A program made the position numbers and the translations under genes. A model generated the notes under the pieces. The model searched no databases, had not been told where the DNA came from, and saw only the letters and a program-made list of their open reading frames with translations. A stretch of 64,000 nt of DNA, from assembly GCF_024813435.1 (NCBI RefSeq), contig NZ_JANAEZ010000001.1:310001-374000 (forward strand). The letters are read 5' to 3'. Below are positions 1 to 8,535 of the stretch, in pieces. Each line of letters begins with the position of its first letter. The stretch's first letter is position 1. Source of the stretch: Cognataquiflexum gelatinilyticum. Its GTDB lineage: Bacteria; Bacteroidota; Bacteroidia; Cytophagales; Cyclobacteriaceae.

Positions 1-465
1 GACCTAGTAAGGTTTAATGTGAAGCCCGGAAAAACCGGTCAAAAATATGAAACCATGGAAATCAATTTCGTGGACATGACGGATACCGGAGCTACCATCG
101 CAATGAAATGGGAAAACACTAGGGTGAAATTCCGGATAGAGACCGAAGTGGACAGCATAGTGATGGCAGAAATAAAGGCTTTGGTGATAGATAAAGAAGC
201 AGAGAATCCGGGATTGCTTTATCAGGCTGCCAATTATTATTTTACCAACAACAAGGACATGAACCAGGCTTTTGAATGGATCACAAAATCCGTCAGTCAA
301 GATCCAAAATACTGGACGATGCACTTGAAAGCCAAAATTGAATTGGCACTTGGTAAGAAAAAAGAAGCCATTGAAAGTGCAACCAAATCCATGGAAATGG
401 CAAAGGAAGCTAAAAACCCAGATTATGTGAGTCTAAATGAAAGATTGATTAAATCCATAAAATAA
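1..465 (+). CDS. DUF2911 family protein, C-terminal part (cut by left edge)
   Basis: The reading frame is open to base 1, so the start lies outside the window; a GTG at 19 is internal. The visible 154 residues begin with a beta-rich segment (DLVRFNVKPGKTGQ) typical of DUF2911 proteins, which are secreted Bacteroidota proteins of unknown function. A helical TPR-like tail follows, with NPGLLYQAANYY and MNQAFEWITKSV as helix pairs. No catalytic motif is visible. The next gene starts 10 bp downstream on the same strand, so co-transcription is possible. The family call rests on overall pattern and is moderately sure. Confidence 0.75.
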   Translation, partial: DLVRFNVKPGKTGQKYETMEINFVDMTDTGATIAMKWENTRVKFRIETEVDSIVMAEIKALVIDKEAENPGLLYQAANYYFTNNKDMNQAFEWITKSVSQDPKYWTMHLKAKIELALGKKKEAIESATKSMEMAKEAKNPDYVSLNERLIKSIK

Positions 466-475
466 AAAATTAAGA

Positions 476-1099
476 ATGTACAGGATTCTTGATATCGAAA
501 AGTGGTCCCGAAAAGACCACTTCTTGTTTTTCAGTAAATTTGAAGAACCGTTTTTTGGGTTGACAGTCAGGATGGATTGCACAAAAGCATATGAGACTTC
601 CAAATCAAAAGGCAGCTCATTCTTTCTCTATTATCTACATTCCTCTCTTCAGGCAGTCAATTCCATAGAAGCATTCAGGTACAGAATCAAAAACGGTCAA
701 GTCCTTGTCTTTGATAAAATCAATGCATCTCCAACTATCAATAGGGAAAATGGGACGTTTGGCTTTTCTTATTTGGATTACTTCGAAGATTTTATAGAAT
801 TTGAAAAATCTGCCAAAATAGAAATAGAAAAAGTTAGAAACAGCACTGGTCTAATTCCTGCAGGCTCAGGAGAAAACGTGGTTCACTTTTCATCGATACC
901 ATGGATAGACTTCACTTCATTGTCACATGCGAGAAGTTTTTCTTTTCCCGATTCTTGTCCAAAGATCTCATTTGGAAAAGTAACAGAATCACGAGGAATC
1001 AAAACCATGCCCGTTTCAATCCATGTGCACCATGCACTGATGGACGGACATGATGTAGGTCTATTTATTGAAGCATTTCAAAAACAACTCAATAGATGA
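476..1099 (+). CDS. CatA-like chloramphenicol acetyltransferase family protein
   Basis: This 207-residue protein has the length of trimeric type A chloramphenicol acetyltransferases (about 213-220). It carries the family's catalytic signature HHxxxDG as HHALMDG at residues 185-191; the histidine there acts as general base in acetyl transfer from acetyl-CoA. The N-terminus (LDIEKWSRKDHFLFF) also matches the family. It overlaps the next gene by 4 bp (ATGA at 1096), so the two are translationally coupled. Chromosomal relatives in Bacteroidota often act on unknown acceptors, so real chloramphenicol resistance cannot be claimed from the sequence. Confidence 0.85.
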   Translation: MYRILDIEKWSRKDHFLFFSKFEEPFFGLTVRMDCTKAYETSKSKGSSFFLYYLHSSLQAVNSIEAFRYRIKNGQVLVFDKINASPTINRENGTFGFSYLDYFEDFIEFEKSAKIEIEKVRNSTGLIPAGSGENVVHFSSIPWIDFTSLSHARSFSFPDSCPKISFGKVTESRGIKTMPVSIHVHHALMDGHDVGLFIEAFQKQLNR

Positions 1100-1587
1100 G
1101 TAACGTACCACTTGGAATAAAAAAAACAGCAACAATATGCGTGCTCAAAAACGGAGACAGCTTCTTACTATTGAAGCGGTTAAAGGAACCCAATAAGGAC
1201 CTTTACACACCAATTGGTGGCAAGTTGGATCCTTTTGAAACTCCGCTGACAGGAGCATTCAGAGAAACTAGGGAAGAGACTGGAATCAAGGTAGAGACCA
1301 TGGAATTTTGTGGTATCCTGACTGAAACCTCCCCTATCAACTATAATTGGATCAATTATGTGTATTGGGCTGAAATCGAAAAAATCCCTCCTCCTGAATG
1401 CAATGAAGGGACCTTGGAATGGATACATTTCAATGATATCCTAAATATTCCAACACCAAAAACAGATTGGTTTATTTACCGATTTCTATTGGACAAAGAA
1501 AAATTCGTTCTTGATTCTGAATATGATGAAAACATGGATATCAAATGGTTAGTCAATGAGTTGACAGGCGAAAGGCTCATCGGATAA
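1096..1587 (+). CDS. NUDIX hydrolase
   Basis: The complete Nudix box Gx5Ex7REUxEExGU is present from G42 to I64 (ends FRETREETGI). This motif binds the divalent metal and hydrolyses nucleoside diphosphates linked to another group. The flank (FLLLKRLKEPNKDLYTPIGG) resembles MutT/8-oxo-dGTPase-like members, but the substrate cannot be read from sequence. At 163 residues it is normal for the family. The start ATG overlaps the stop of the acetyltransferase gene, indicating an operon. Confidence 0.9.
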   Translation: MSNVPLGIKKTATICVLKNGDSFLLLKRLKEPNKDLYTPIGGKLDPFETPLTGAFRETREETGIKVETMEFCGILTETSPINYNWINYVYWAEIEKIPPPECNEGTLEWIHFNDILNIPTPKTDWFIYRFLLDKEKFVLDSEYDENMDIKWLVNELTGERLIG

Positions 1588-1683
1588 ATGTAAATACAAC
1601 CTTCTCAATCGATTTCAGGGGTAAGTGCCAAAAATCACAAAAGTATTTTGTTCAATAAAAGGGTTTACTTTTTAATAATATGC

Positions 1684-1691
1684 TAATTTTG
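1684..1691 (+). promoter_or_regulatory. Bacteroidota -7 promoter element (TAATTTTG)
   Basis: TAATTTTG matches the Bacteroidota sigma-ABfr -7 consensus TAnnTTTG exactly. A clear -33 TTTG at 19-20 bp is not seen; TTTA lies 16 bp upstream. A transcript start a few bases downstream would leave the ATG at 1680 untranscribed and supports 1722 as the start of the serB-serA fusion gene. Confidence 0.4.
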
Positions 1692-1721
1692 AGCTTAGAT
1701 CATAAAAAATCCACAGCAATA

Positions 1722-3614
1722 ATGCCCAGCAGCAAGAAATTTATCATTGATTTTGACAGTACTTTTACCCAAGTCGAAGCATTGGATGTATTGGGAGAAA
1801 TCAGCCTAAAAAATGATCCAAAGAGAGCTGAAAAAATACAGGCCATCAAAAACATCACAGACCTTGGGATGGAAGGAAGTCTCAACTTCCGCGAAAGCCT
1901 TGAAAGAAGGTTGGATATATTGGAAGCTTCCAAGCCTCAGATTTCGGAATTGATCTCTGAACTGAAAACCAAAGTCTCCAAATCCTTCCAGCGGAACAAA
2001 GAATTTTTTGAAGAAAACGCTGACAACATCATCATCATTTCTAACGGCTTTAAGGATTTTATCACTCCCATAGTCGGGGAGTATGGAATCAAAGCTGAAA
2101 ATGTTTTTGCGAATGAGTTTATATATGATGATGCGGGCAAAATAATTGATTTCGATCGGGAGAATGTCCTTTCCAAAAACGGTGGTAAATCCAAAACCAT
2201 AAAAACACTCAATCTCGAAGGAGACATCTACGTAATCGGAGATGGCTACACAGATTATGAAATCAAAGAATCAGGCCTTGCCAATAAATTCTATGCATTC
2301 ACTGAAAATGTCGAAAGACCAAAAGTGACCTCCAAAGCGGACCACATTGCCCCTAGTTTAGATGAAATCCTTTATGTCAATAAAATGAACAAGAAATTCT
2401 CTTACCCAAAAAGTCGAATCAATGTACTCCTTCTAGAAAATGTCCACCCAATCGGCGTGGAATTGATGAAACATGAAGGCTATAATATAGAAGTTATCAG
2501 CTCTGCCCTTAACGAAGAAGAACTTGCTGAAAAAATCAAAAATGTCAGTATCCTTGGCATCCGCTCCAAAACCAATGTGACAAAAAAAGTTCTGGAAAAT
2601 GCGAATAGGCTGATTTCCATAGGTGCTTTTTGCATTGGCACTAATCAGATTGACTTGGAAACCTGTACCGAAAAGGGAATCGCGGTATTTAATGCGCCTT
2701 TCAGCAACACCCGTTCAGTAGTGGAAATGGCAATTGCCGAAATCATATTCCTGATGCGTGGCTTCCATGACAAAAGCCATGGCATGCACAAAGGTATATG
2801 GGATAAATCTGCCTCAGGCAGTTTTGAAATCAGAGGTAAAAAATTAGGAATCGTAGGATATGGAAATATCGGTGCCCAACTCTCAGTTTTGGCAGAAAAC
2901 ATGGGCATGGATGTCTACTACTATGATGTCATCGAAAAACTTGCGCTCGGAAATGCCACAAAAATTGATTCTTTGGATGAATTGCTTAAGACCTGTGATG
3001 TGATTTCCTTACATGTGGATGGCAGAAAAGACAACAAATGTCTTATCGATAAATCCAAAATTGATTTGATGAAAAAGGGCTCCTACTTGGTAAATCTTAG
3101 CAGAGGTCATGTTGTAGATATTCCTGCCCTGAAAGCAGCTTTGGAATCAGGACATATCGCAGGTACTGCAGTGGATGTATTTCCGCATGAACCTAAAAAT
3201 AATGATGAGCCTTTTGCATCTGAATTGATCGGCATGAAAAATACCATTTTGACACCCCACATCGGAGGATCTACCCTAGAAGCGCAGCAAAACATAGCAA
3301 GATTTGTCCCGGGCAAAATAATGGAATACATCAATACGGGAAATACTTACAACTCTGTAAACTTCCCCAATATCCAATTGCCTTTCCTAAGGGATGCACA
3401 CAGGTTGATCCACGTCCACCAAAACGAACCCGGTGTATTGGCAAAAATCAACCAAATCCTAGCCAGTTATAATATCAATATTGTCGGTCAATACCTTAAG
3501 ACCAATGAAAAAATCGGATATGTGATTTCGGATATTGACAAAGCTTATTCACCGGAAATGATCGAAGCCATGAAAGAAATTCCCGGCACAATAAGGTTTA
3601 GGGTATTATATTGA
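1722..3614 (+). CDS. serA: Fused phosphoserine phosphatase / D-3-phosphoglycerate dehydrogenase with ACT domain
   Basis: One 630-residue chain joins two serine-biosynthesis enzymes. Residues about 5-215 are a HAD phosphatase of SerB type: DFDST at 10-14 (nucleophile and general acid), a SNG motif II, and GDGYTD near 173. Residues about 235-545 are a phosphoglycerate dehydrogenase: NAD-binding GYGNIG near 379, LVNLSRG (catalytic Arg), VDVFPHEP (Glu) and TPHIGGST (His). The last 70 residues (HVHQNEPGVLAKINQIL) form an ACT domain, the usual serine feedback sensor. An upstream in-frame ATG at 1680 would add 14 residues, but 1722 (MPSSKKFIIDFDST) begins at the domain edge and lies after a likely -7 element. 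Confidence 0.92.
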   Translation: MPSSKKFIIDFDSTFTQVEALDVLGEISLKNDPKRAEKIQAIKNITDLGMEGSLNFRESLERRLDILEASKPQISELISELKTKVSKSFQRNKEFFEENADNIIIISNGFKDFITPIVGEYGIKAENVFANEFIYDDAGKIIDFDRENVLSKNGGKSKTIKTLNLEGDIYVIGDGYTDYEIKESGLANKFYAFTENVERPKVTSKADHIAPSLDEILYVNKMNKKFSYPKSRINVLLLENVHPIGVELMKHEGYNIEVISSALNEEELAEKIKNVSILGIRSKTNVTKKVLENANRLISIGAFCIGTNQIDLETCTEKGIAVFNAPFSNTRSVVEMAIAEIIFLMRGFHDKSHGMHKGIWDKSASGSFEIRGKKLGIVGYGNIGAQLSVLAENMGMDVYYYDVIEKLALGNATKIDSLDELLKTCDVISLHVDGRKDNKCLIDKSKIDLMKKGSYLVNLSRGHVVDIPALKAALESGHIAGTAVDVFPHEPKNNDEPFASELIGMKNTILTPHIGGSTLEAQQNIARFVPGKIMEYINTGNTYNSVNFPNIQLPFLRDAHRLIHVHQNEPGVLAKINQILASYNINIVGQYLKTNEKIGYVISDIDKAYSPEMIEAMKEIPGTIRFRVLY

Positions 3615-3759
3615 AATAGATAAAAATATTGTTGGCATAAAGTTGAAATAGTATCAGGATTTCGAAACTCAAGTTGCTGATAATCATAGTGAATTTGTCC
3701 TAAATTGAAAGCATTTCATTGAGTTTTGATGATATTAAACCATTCCATCAAATAAAACC

Positions 3760-3876
3760 ATGACCTTCGGTACAAAAATAATCCTATTTCTGATTCTTCT
3801 CCACCTGATCATAGGCTTTGGTTTTATAATCAAACTGATGTTACCGGAAAAAAAAACCGATGAAAAGAAGAAATGA
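3760..3876 (+). CDS. Small single-span membrane protein (38 aa)
   Basis: This 38-codon frame reads MTFGTKIILFLILLHLIIGF and onward. One strongly hydrophobic helix (residues 7-28) is followed by a Lys-rich end (EKKTDEKKK), the layout of a one-pass inner-membrane microprotein with a cytoplasmic basic tail. It stands alone and a good intrinsic terminator follows 15 bp after its stop, which supports expression. I do not recognise the family. It could be a chance frame, but the hydrophobic core plus dedicated terminator argue against that. Confidence 0.55.
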   Translation: MTFGTKIILFLILLHLIIGFGFIIKLMLPEKKTDEKKK

Positions 3877-3890
3877 AATTTTTCCTTTGA

Positions 3891-3920
3891 AAGGTTCAAG
3901 ATCAAATCTTGAGCCTTTTT
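3891..3920 (+). terminator. Intrinsic terminator after the 38-aa ORF
   Basis: AAGGTTCAAGAT pairs with ATCTTGAGCCTT across a 3-nt loop (12 bp with one G-U pair), followed by TTTTTCCTTTTTT. It sits just past the stop at 3876. Confidence 0.8.
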
Positions 3921-4006
3921 CCTTTTTTAACAGATAATCCTTAGATCTAAATTTAGAGGATAAACCCGGAAAGAAACTGAAGGAAAATTTTGGGATAATG
4001 GATTGA

Positions 4007-4414
4007 TCACAAAGTTGATTGAAGTTTTATCAACAATAGAACGCACAGCAGGCGCATAATCTCGGTCTTTAGAATATCAAGCCATTCAGAAACATCAAGA
4101 AGATCAAGGGGAATTCTATTTCAAATGGTAAAAAGTGGCCTCTCCATCCAACGCTCAAAACCCCCACTGCCAAAATAATTGGTACCCAAAGCATATAACT
4201 CTGCCAATTCATACATCTTTTCAGATTGATCTTCATCAAAAACATCTTTTCTATGAAGGGTCTTGGCAGAGAGAGACAATTCAGCTTCCAAAGTGTTATT
4301 ATCAAGACCCGATATTTCTTTCAATCCCTCAACGGATCTTTTCTTCAAACCTTTGCGGAAAGTCTCCACTCTTTGGAATGGTTTATCCAACCTTACAATT
4401 CCACATTCAAAATG
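4007..4414 (-). pseudogene. Decayed DUF2384/ParS-Xre-type antitoxin
   Basis: Read on the minus strand, the region encodes most of a type II antitoxin of the Xre/MbcA/ParS group (TIGR02293-like). VETFRKGLKKRSVEGL leads into a helix-turn-helix-like stretch (LSLSAKTLHRKDVFDEDQSE). A C-terminal DUF2384-like part follows: FGSGGFERWMERPLFTI, an in-frame TGA, then NRIPLDLLDVSEW in the same frame. In intact members a Gly usually fills the stop position, so a GGA-to-TGA change is likely. The N-terminus lacks an ATG and meets a stop at 4415-4417, and the expected C-terminal RIEYGV end is lost. No RES-type toxin gene follows. The call is by motif order and is moderately sure. Confidence 0.55.
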
Positions 4415-4739
4415 TCATGGGCAGACTATAGGGACTTTTTGTAATTGACTATACCGCGCTCACTTAGAATTGAGGGTTTCTTCTCCATTCAAAAATCACG
4501 TAATTTGTCGGGTAATTATCAAAAATCCCCAAACTTTTTGCAAGTTCTAATTTGATTTTTTCGTTCAAAAAGTAAATCAAATCTTAAAATAGTGGTTTCT
4601 TTAAACACGTTTTAAATGCAACCTTAGGATAAAAAAACCATCTCTTTTTCCAGTTTTTTAATCTTTTTGCTGTACAATATCCCTATGTCTTTCCACAAAA
4701 AATCCCTTTCTTTGCCCTAGTCAAAATTCCCCTTCCCTT
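4415..4739. other. Gene-free stretch before the FAH hydrolase
   Basis: The stretch is AT-rich with homopolymer runs and no plausible gene on either strand. No TAnnTTTG element was found close to the 4740 start, so the promoter of that operon is not identified. Confidence 0.5.
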
Positions 4740-5351
4740 ATGAAGATTATTGCCATCGGAAGAAACTACGCGGAACATATCGAGGAACTGAAAAACGAGC
4801 GCCCAACTGCTCCTGTGGTGTTTCTGAAACCTGATACTGCTGTTCTCAAAAATAACGCTCCCTTTTACCATCCTGACTTTTCGGAGAATATCCACCATGA
4901 AGTAGAATTGGTTTTGAAGGTGTGCAAGGAAGGCAAACATGTCCAAAAAAAATTTGCTGACCGGTACTTTGATGAAATCGGGATTGGAATTGACTTCACT
5001 GCAAGAGACCTTCAGGATAAGTGCAAAGCAAAAGGACTTCCTTGGGAAATCGCCAAAGCTTTTAACGGATCCGCTCCCATCGGCGAATTTTTACCGGTGT
5101 CGGAGTTCAAAAATTTTGCAGATATCAATTTCCACCTCCATATCAATGGGGAGTTGAGGCAAAAAGGAAATACTTCCATGATGCTGTTTGATTTTGCTGT
5201 AATCATTGAATATGTTTCCCAATTTTTCACCTTGAAAAAAGGAGACCTCATCTTTACCGGAACTCCTGCGGGGGTTGGAAAAGTCTCTATTGGAGATAGG
5301 TTAGAAGCATTTATAGAAGATAAAAAGCTATTGGATTTTGAAGTCAAGTAA
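4740..5351 (+). CDS. Fumarylacetoacetate hydrolase (FAH) family protein, FAHD1-like
   Basis: This 203-residue single-domain FAH protein is close in size to acylpyruvases and oxaloacetate decarboxylases of the FAHD1/YcgM type. Metal ligands are visible as HHEVELVL (E54, E56) and GIDFTARD (D85). FLKPDTA at 29-35 and GDLIFTGTPAGVG near the C-terminus are family landmarks. Such enzymes cleave C-C bonds in beta-diketo acids such as acylpyruvates; the true substrate is not evident. The gene overlaps the following peptidase gene by 14 bp, so they are probably co-translated although their functions seem unrelated. Confidence 0.9.
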   Translation: MKIIAIGRNYAEHIEELKNERPTAPVVFLKPDTAVLKNNAPFYHPDFSENIHHEVELVLKVCKEGKHVQKKFADRYFDEIGIGIDFTARDLQDKCKAKGLPWEIAKAFNGSAPIGEFLPVSEFKNFADINFHLHINGELRQKGNTSMMLFDFAVIIEYVSQFFTLKKGDLIFTGTPAGVGKVSIGDRLEAFIEDKKLLDFEVK

Positions 5352-7194
5352 ATACCTCCTCATTTTATTTTTATTTTTTCCTTTCCTCCTCCATGCCCAG
5401 GAATACCTTTTTCCGGTCAAGCCCGGAAGCAGGAATCTCCTATCAGGAAATTTCAGTGAAATCCGTCCCAACCATTTCCATTCAGGAATAGACGTCAAAA
5501 TCGGCGGTGTCGATGGAGAACCGATTCTCGCCATATCTGATGGATACGTGTACAGGATCAAAATTTCTTCCTTTGGCTATGGCAATATCATCTACCTCAA
5601 GCATACCAACGGTCAGTCTTCGGTCTATGCCCATCTCAGGAATCTCTCTCCCAAGATCATGGAATTCATGCGGAAGGAGATGTATTTTGCCCAAAAAAAC
5701 GAATTGGAAGTATTTCCTGACCCTGAATTCCTCCCCATCAAAAAAGGGGAAATCATAGGAAACGGCGGCAATACAGGGAGTTCGGGTGGACCGCATTTGC
5801 ATTTTGAAATCAGAGACAGCCTTGACAGGGCCATAGACCCATTTATTTTTGGGTTCAAAGAAGTGGTAGACAAAACACTTCCTGTCTTATACAAAATCGC
5901 CCTAAGCCCACTCGATTCTGATGCTAGGGTCAATGGCCGATACCAAAGACAAGAATTTACCCCCATCATCGAAGGCGGAAGGTATATTCTTCACCAACCT
6001 GTAAAAATTACCGGACGAGTTGGTGTAGAAATCTATGCGGTGGATAAAATGGACGGTGTCAATAATGTTTTTGGAATTCCTGTCATAGAAATGCTCGAAA
6101 ACGAAAAACCGCTTTACCGTATCAATGTTGACCATGTCGATTTCAATAAAGGGAGGTTCTTTTTGAGTCATATGTACCAAAACAGGTTTATCAGACTGTA
6201 CCAATATCCCAACAACCAACTCAAAATTTACGAACCTGATTCCCTGACAGCAGGCGCCATCTCTGCCAAAACCGGGGAGAAAAAGCAGCTCAAAGTCACG
6301 ATGAAGGACTACTTCGGCAATGCGCGGGTTCTAAGTCTGCAGGTTGAAGGAGAAGATCCAAAAACACAAATTGGAAGCCAGGCCATTTCTGCAAATAAAA
6401 CTACCAATATATCATTCAATAGGGAAGTGATGGTCATTCAGACTACCGGTTCAGAATGGGGTACTTTGGCCAAGATTTTTGTCAACAGTCTTGAAATGGA
6501 AATCCCTCCTGCCTATATCCAAGATGGCCGAAGAAATTACCTTTGGGATATGCGCTATGGCGTTCCTGACTCGGTAGACCTTTGTACAGAAGTCATAAAA
6601 CCAGGGGTTCTTGTCAAAATTCCCTTTGGCGAAGAAATCTCTTTTGCCAATAATGATGTCGAAATCAAATTTTCAGAAAACACACTTTTGGATGATCTAT
6701 TTCTCCGCATAAAAAGGGAAAAAAATGGCCATGGGCCAACCATCAGAATCAATAGTCCCGCTGAATACCTTCAAAGCAACATGGAGGTTTTGATCAGAAA
6801 TACAGGATATACAGGGGACAAAAAAAACACTCATGTCTATTTTCAGGCGGATAATGGACGAAAATCATTTGTTGGTGGTGAATGGGAAAATGAAGATATC
6901 AGATTCAAAACCAGAAATTTTGGTACTTTTGTTTTGGACTTAGACAAGACTGCTCCCACAATAGCGCCTATAAAAGTCAACACAGCTGAAATGAGATTTG
7001 TGATCAAAGATGATAAATCCGGTATCAAAGATTTTGAAGCTTATGTGGACGGAAAATGGATACTCATGAGGTATGAACACAAACAAAGTGTGATCTGGTC
7101 CGAAAAATTAGATAAACAACCATTCAAAGGAGAAGTTCTATTGATAGTAAGGGATATGGCAGGGAATGAAAAACGCTATACCACCAAACTTTAA
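5338..7194 (+). CDS. Secreted M23 family peptidase (LytM-like) with C-terminal beta domains
   Basis: A signal peptide (KYLLILFLFFPFLLHAQ, residues 5-21) precedes a LytM/M23 zinc peptidase domain at about 40-185. Ligands are in HFHSGID (H48, D52) and GPHLHFEIRD (HxH near 150-152), with VYAHL between. M23 enzymes cut peptidoglycan cross-links, so this is probably a periplasmic wall hydrolase. About 430 further residues are beta-rich, including an Ig-like end (VIKDDKSGIKDFEAYVDG), and no second catalytic motif is seen. The start overlaps the upstream FAH gene by 14 bp. Confidence 0.9.
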   Translation: MKSSKYLLILFLFFPFLLHAQEYLFPVKPGSRNLLSGNFSEIRPNHFHSGIDVKIGGVDGEPILAISDGYVYRIKISSFGYGNIIYLKHTNGQSSVYAHLRNLSPKIMEFMRKEMYFAQKNELEVFPDPEFLPIKKGEIIGNGGNTGSSGGPHLHFEIRDSLDRAIDPFIFGFKEVVDKTLPVLYKIALSPLDSDARVNGRYQRQEFTPIIEGGRYILHQPVKITGRVGVEIYAVDKMDGVNNVFGIPVIEMLENEKPLYRINVDHVDFNKGRFFLSHMYQNRFIRLYQYPNNQLKIYEPDSLTAGAISAKTGEKKQLKVTMKDYFGNARVLSLQVEGEDPKTQIGSQAISANKTTNISFNREVMVIQTTGSEWGTLAKIFVNSLEMEIPPAYIQDGRRNYLWDMRYGVPDSVDLCTEVIKPGVLVKIPFGEEISFANNDVEIKFSENTLLDDLFLRIKREKNGHGPTIRINSPAEYLQSNMEVLIRNTGYTGDKKNTHVYFQADNGRKSFVGGEWENEDIRFKTRNFGTFVLDLDKTAPTIAPIKVNTAEMRFVIKDDKSGIKDFEAYVDGKWILMRYEHKQSVIWSEKLDKQPFKGEVLLIVRDMAGNEKRYTTKL

Positions 7195-7223
7195 TCAATC
7201 TTCAACTTTAAACAAAAAACATT

Positions 7224-7673
7224 ATGTCATTAGCAGTAGGAAATCCGGCACCTAGTTTTGAAGCCAAAGACCAAAACGGAAACATCATCAAACTTTCCGA
7301 CTTCAAAGGAAGAAAAGTAGTACTTTATTTTTATCCAAAAGACGCTACTCCAGGTTGTACTGCCCAAGCATGCAATCTAAGAGACAATTATGATACATTG
7401 CAAAAAGCAGGTTTTATCGTGCTTGGAGTAAGTTCAGATTCCGAAAAATCCCACCTCAAATTCATCGAAAAACAAAACCTCCCCTTCCCGCTCATTGCCG
7501 ATGAAGACCTAAAAGTCCATGAAGCATACGGTACCTGGGTAGAAAAATCAATGTATGGCAGAAAGTATATGGGAACTGCCAGAACCACTTTTGTCATTGA
7601 TGAAGAGGGGGTTTTGACAGAAATAATCGAAAAAGTAGATACTAAAAACCATACCAATCAAATACTCAAATAA
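7224..7673 (+). CDS. bcp: Thioredoxin-dependent thiol peroxidase (peroxiredoxin Bcp)
   Basis: This 149-residue peroxiredoxin carries PKDATPGCTAQAC at 39-50, giving peroxidatic C45 and resolving C50, the same numbering as E. coli Bcp. It reduces hydrogen peroxide and organic hydroperoxides in the cytoplasm with thioredoxin as reductant. It is full length. Transketolase subunit genes follow after 9 bp, so all three are probably one operon; transketolase feeds the pentose phosphate pathway that supplies NADPH for peroxide reduction. Confidence 0.95.
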   Translation: MSLAVGNPAPSFEAKDQNGNIIKLSDFKGRKVVLYFYPKDATPGCTAQACNLRDNYDTLQKAGFIVLGVSSDSEKSHLKFIEKQNLPFPLIADEDLKVHEAYGTWVEKSMYGRKYMGTARTTFVIDEEGVLTEIIEKVDTKNHTNQILK

Positions 7674-7682
7674 TTCCAACTA

Positions 7683-8534
7683 ATGGAAAAACAATCAATC
7701 GATCAACTAAAACAAATCTGTTCTCAAGTTAGAAGGGATTGCCTCCGTATGGTTCATGCCGTACAGTCAGGACACCCTGGCGCTGCCTTAGGCCTCACTG
7801 AATATTTTGTTGCGCTCTATTTCAATGAGATGACGCACGACAGCAAATTCAAGATGGATGGCAAGGGTGAAGACATGTTCTTTCTTTCCAATGGGCACGT
7901 TTCTGCACTTTGGTACAGTGTATTGGCCAGAAGCGGATACTTCAGCACAGAGGAATTGGGTACTTTTAGGAAATTGAATTCTAGACTTCAAGGCCACCCA
8001 GCCACGCACGAAGGCCTACCCGGAATCAGAATCGCCTCCGGTTCATTGGGACAGGGACTTTCAGTAGCCATCGGTGTGGCGCAAGCCAAAAAAATCGACA
8101 AAGACGATAAGCTTGTCTACGTGATGATGGGTGATGGCGAGCAGCAGGAAGGTCAGGTTTGGGAAGCTGGCATGTATGCTGCACACCATAAAGTTGACAA
8201 CTTGATTGCGGCTATTGACTATAACGGTCAGCAGATCGATGGACCGACTCTTAAAGTGATGGATTTGAAAAACCTAAAAGCCAAATGGGAAGCATTTGGC
8301 TGGGATGTGATCGAAATAAAGAAAGGAAACGATATAGAATCAGTAGTAAATGGCCTGGCTGAAGCAAAAGGCCTTACCGGAAAAGGAAAACCTGTGATGA
8401 TTCTGCTGTATACCGAAATGGGTTATGGCGTGGACTTCATGGTAGGTACTCATAAATGGCATGGTGTGGCACCGAATGATGCTGAACTTGAAAATGCTTT
8501 GGGACAATTGGAAGAAACTTTAGGAGACTATTAA
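7683..8534 (+). CDS. Transketolase, N-terminal (thiamine-diphosphate binding) subunit
   Basis: At 283 residues this is the N-terminal half of a split transketolase. The thiamine-diphosphate motif starts at GDGEQQEG (about 151-158) and ends at the Asn of DYNGQQ about 28 residues later. SGHPGAALGLTEYF and LGQGLSVAIGVAQA are family landmarks. It transfers two-carbon ketol units in the non-oxidative pentose phosphate pathway and needs the next gene's product to form the active site. The stop is 1 bp from the partner's ATG. Confidence 0.95.
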   Translation: MEKQSIDQLKQICSQVRRDCLRMVHAVQSGHPGAALGLTEYFVALYFNEMTHDSKFKMDGKGEDMFFLSNGHVSALWYSVLARSGYFSTEELGTFRKLNSRLQGHPATHEGLPGIRIASGSLGQGLSVAIGVAQAKKIDKDDKLVYVMMGDGEQQEGQVWEAGMYAAHHKVDNLIAAIDYNGQQIDGPTLKVMDLKNLKAKWEAFGWDVIEIKKGNDIESVVNGLAEAKGLTGKGKPVMILLYTEMGYGVDFMVGTHKWHGVAPNDAELENALGQLEETLGDY

Positions 8535-8535
8535 C

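Noticed and set aside
476..1099. A real chloramphenicol resistance gene
   Set aside because: The HHxxxDG motif gives the family only. No mobile context is seen, and chromosomal relatives often have other roles.
4135..4448. Plus-strand frames across the antitoxin remnant
   Set aside because: The minus strand has clear antitoxin-like motifs; the plus frames are composition-poor and overlapping in several phases.
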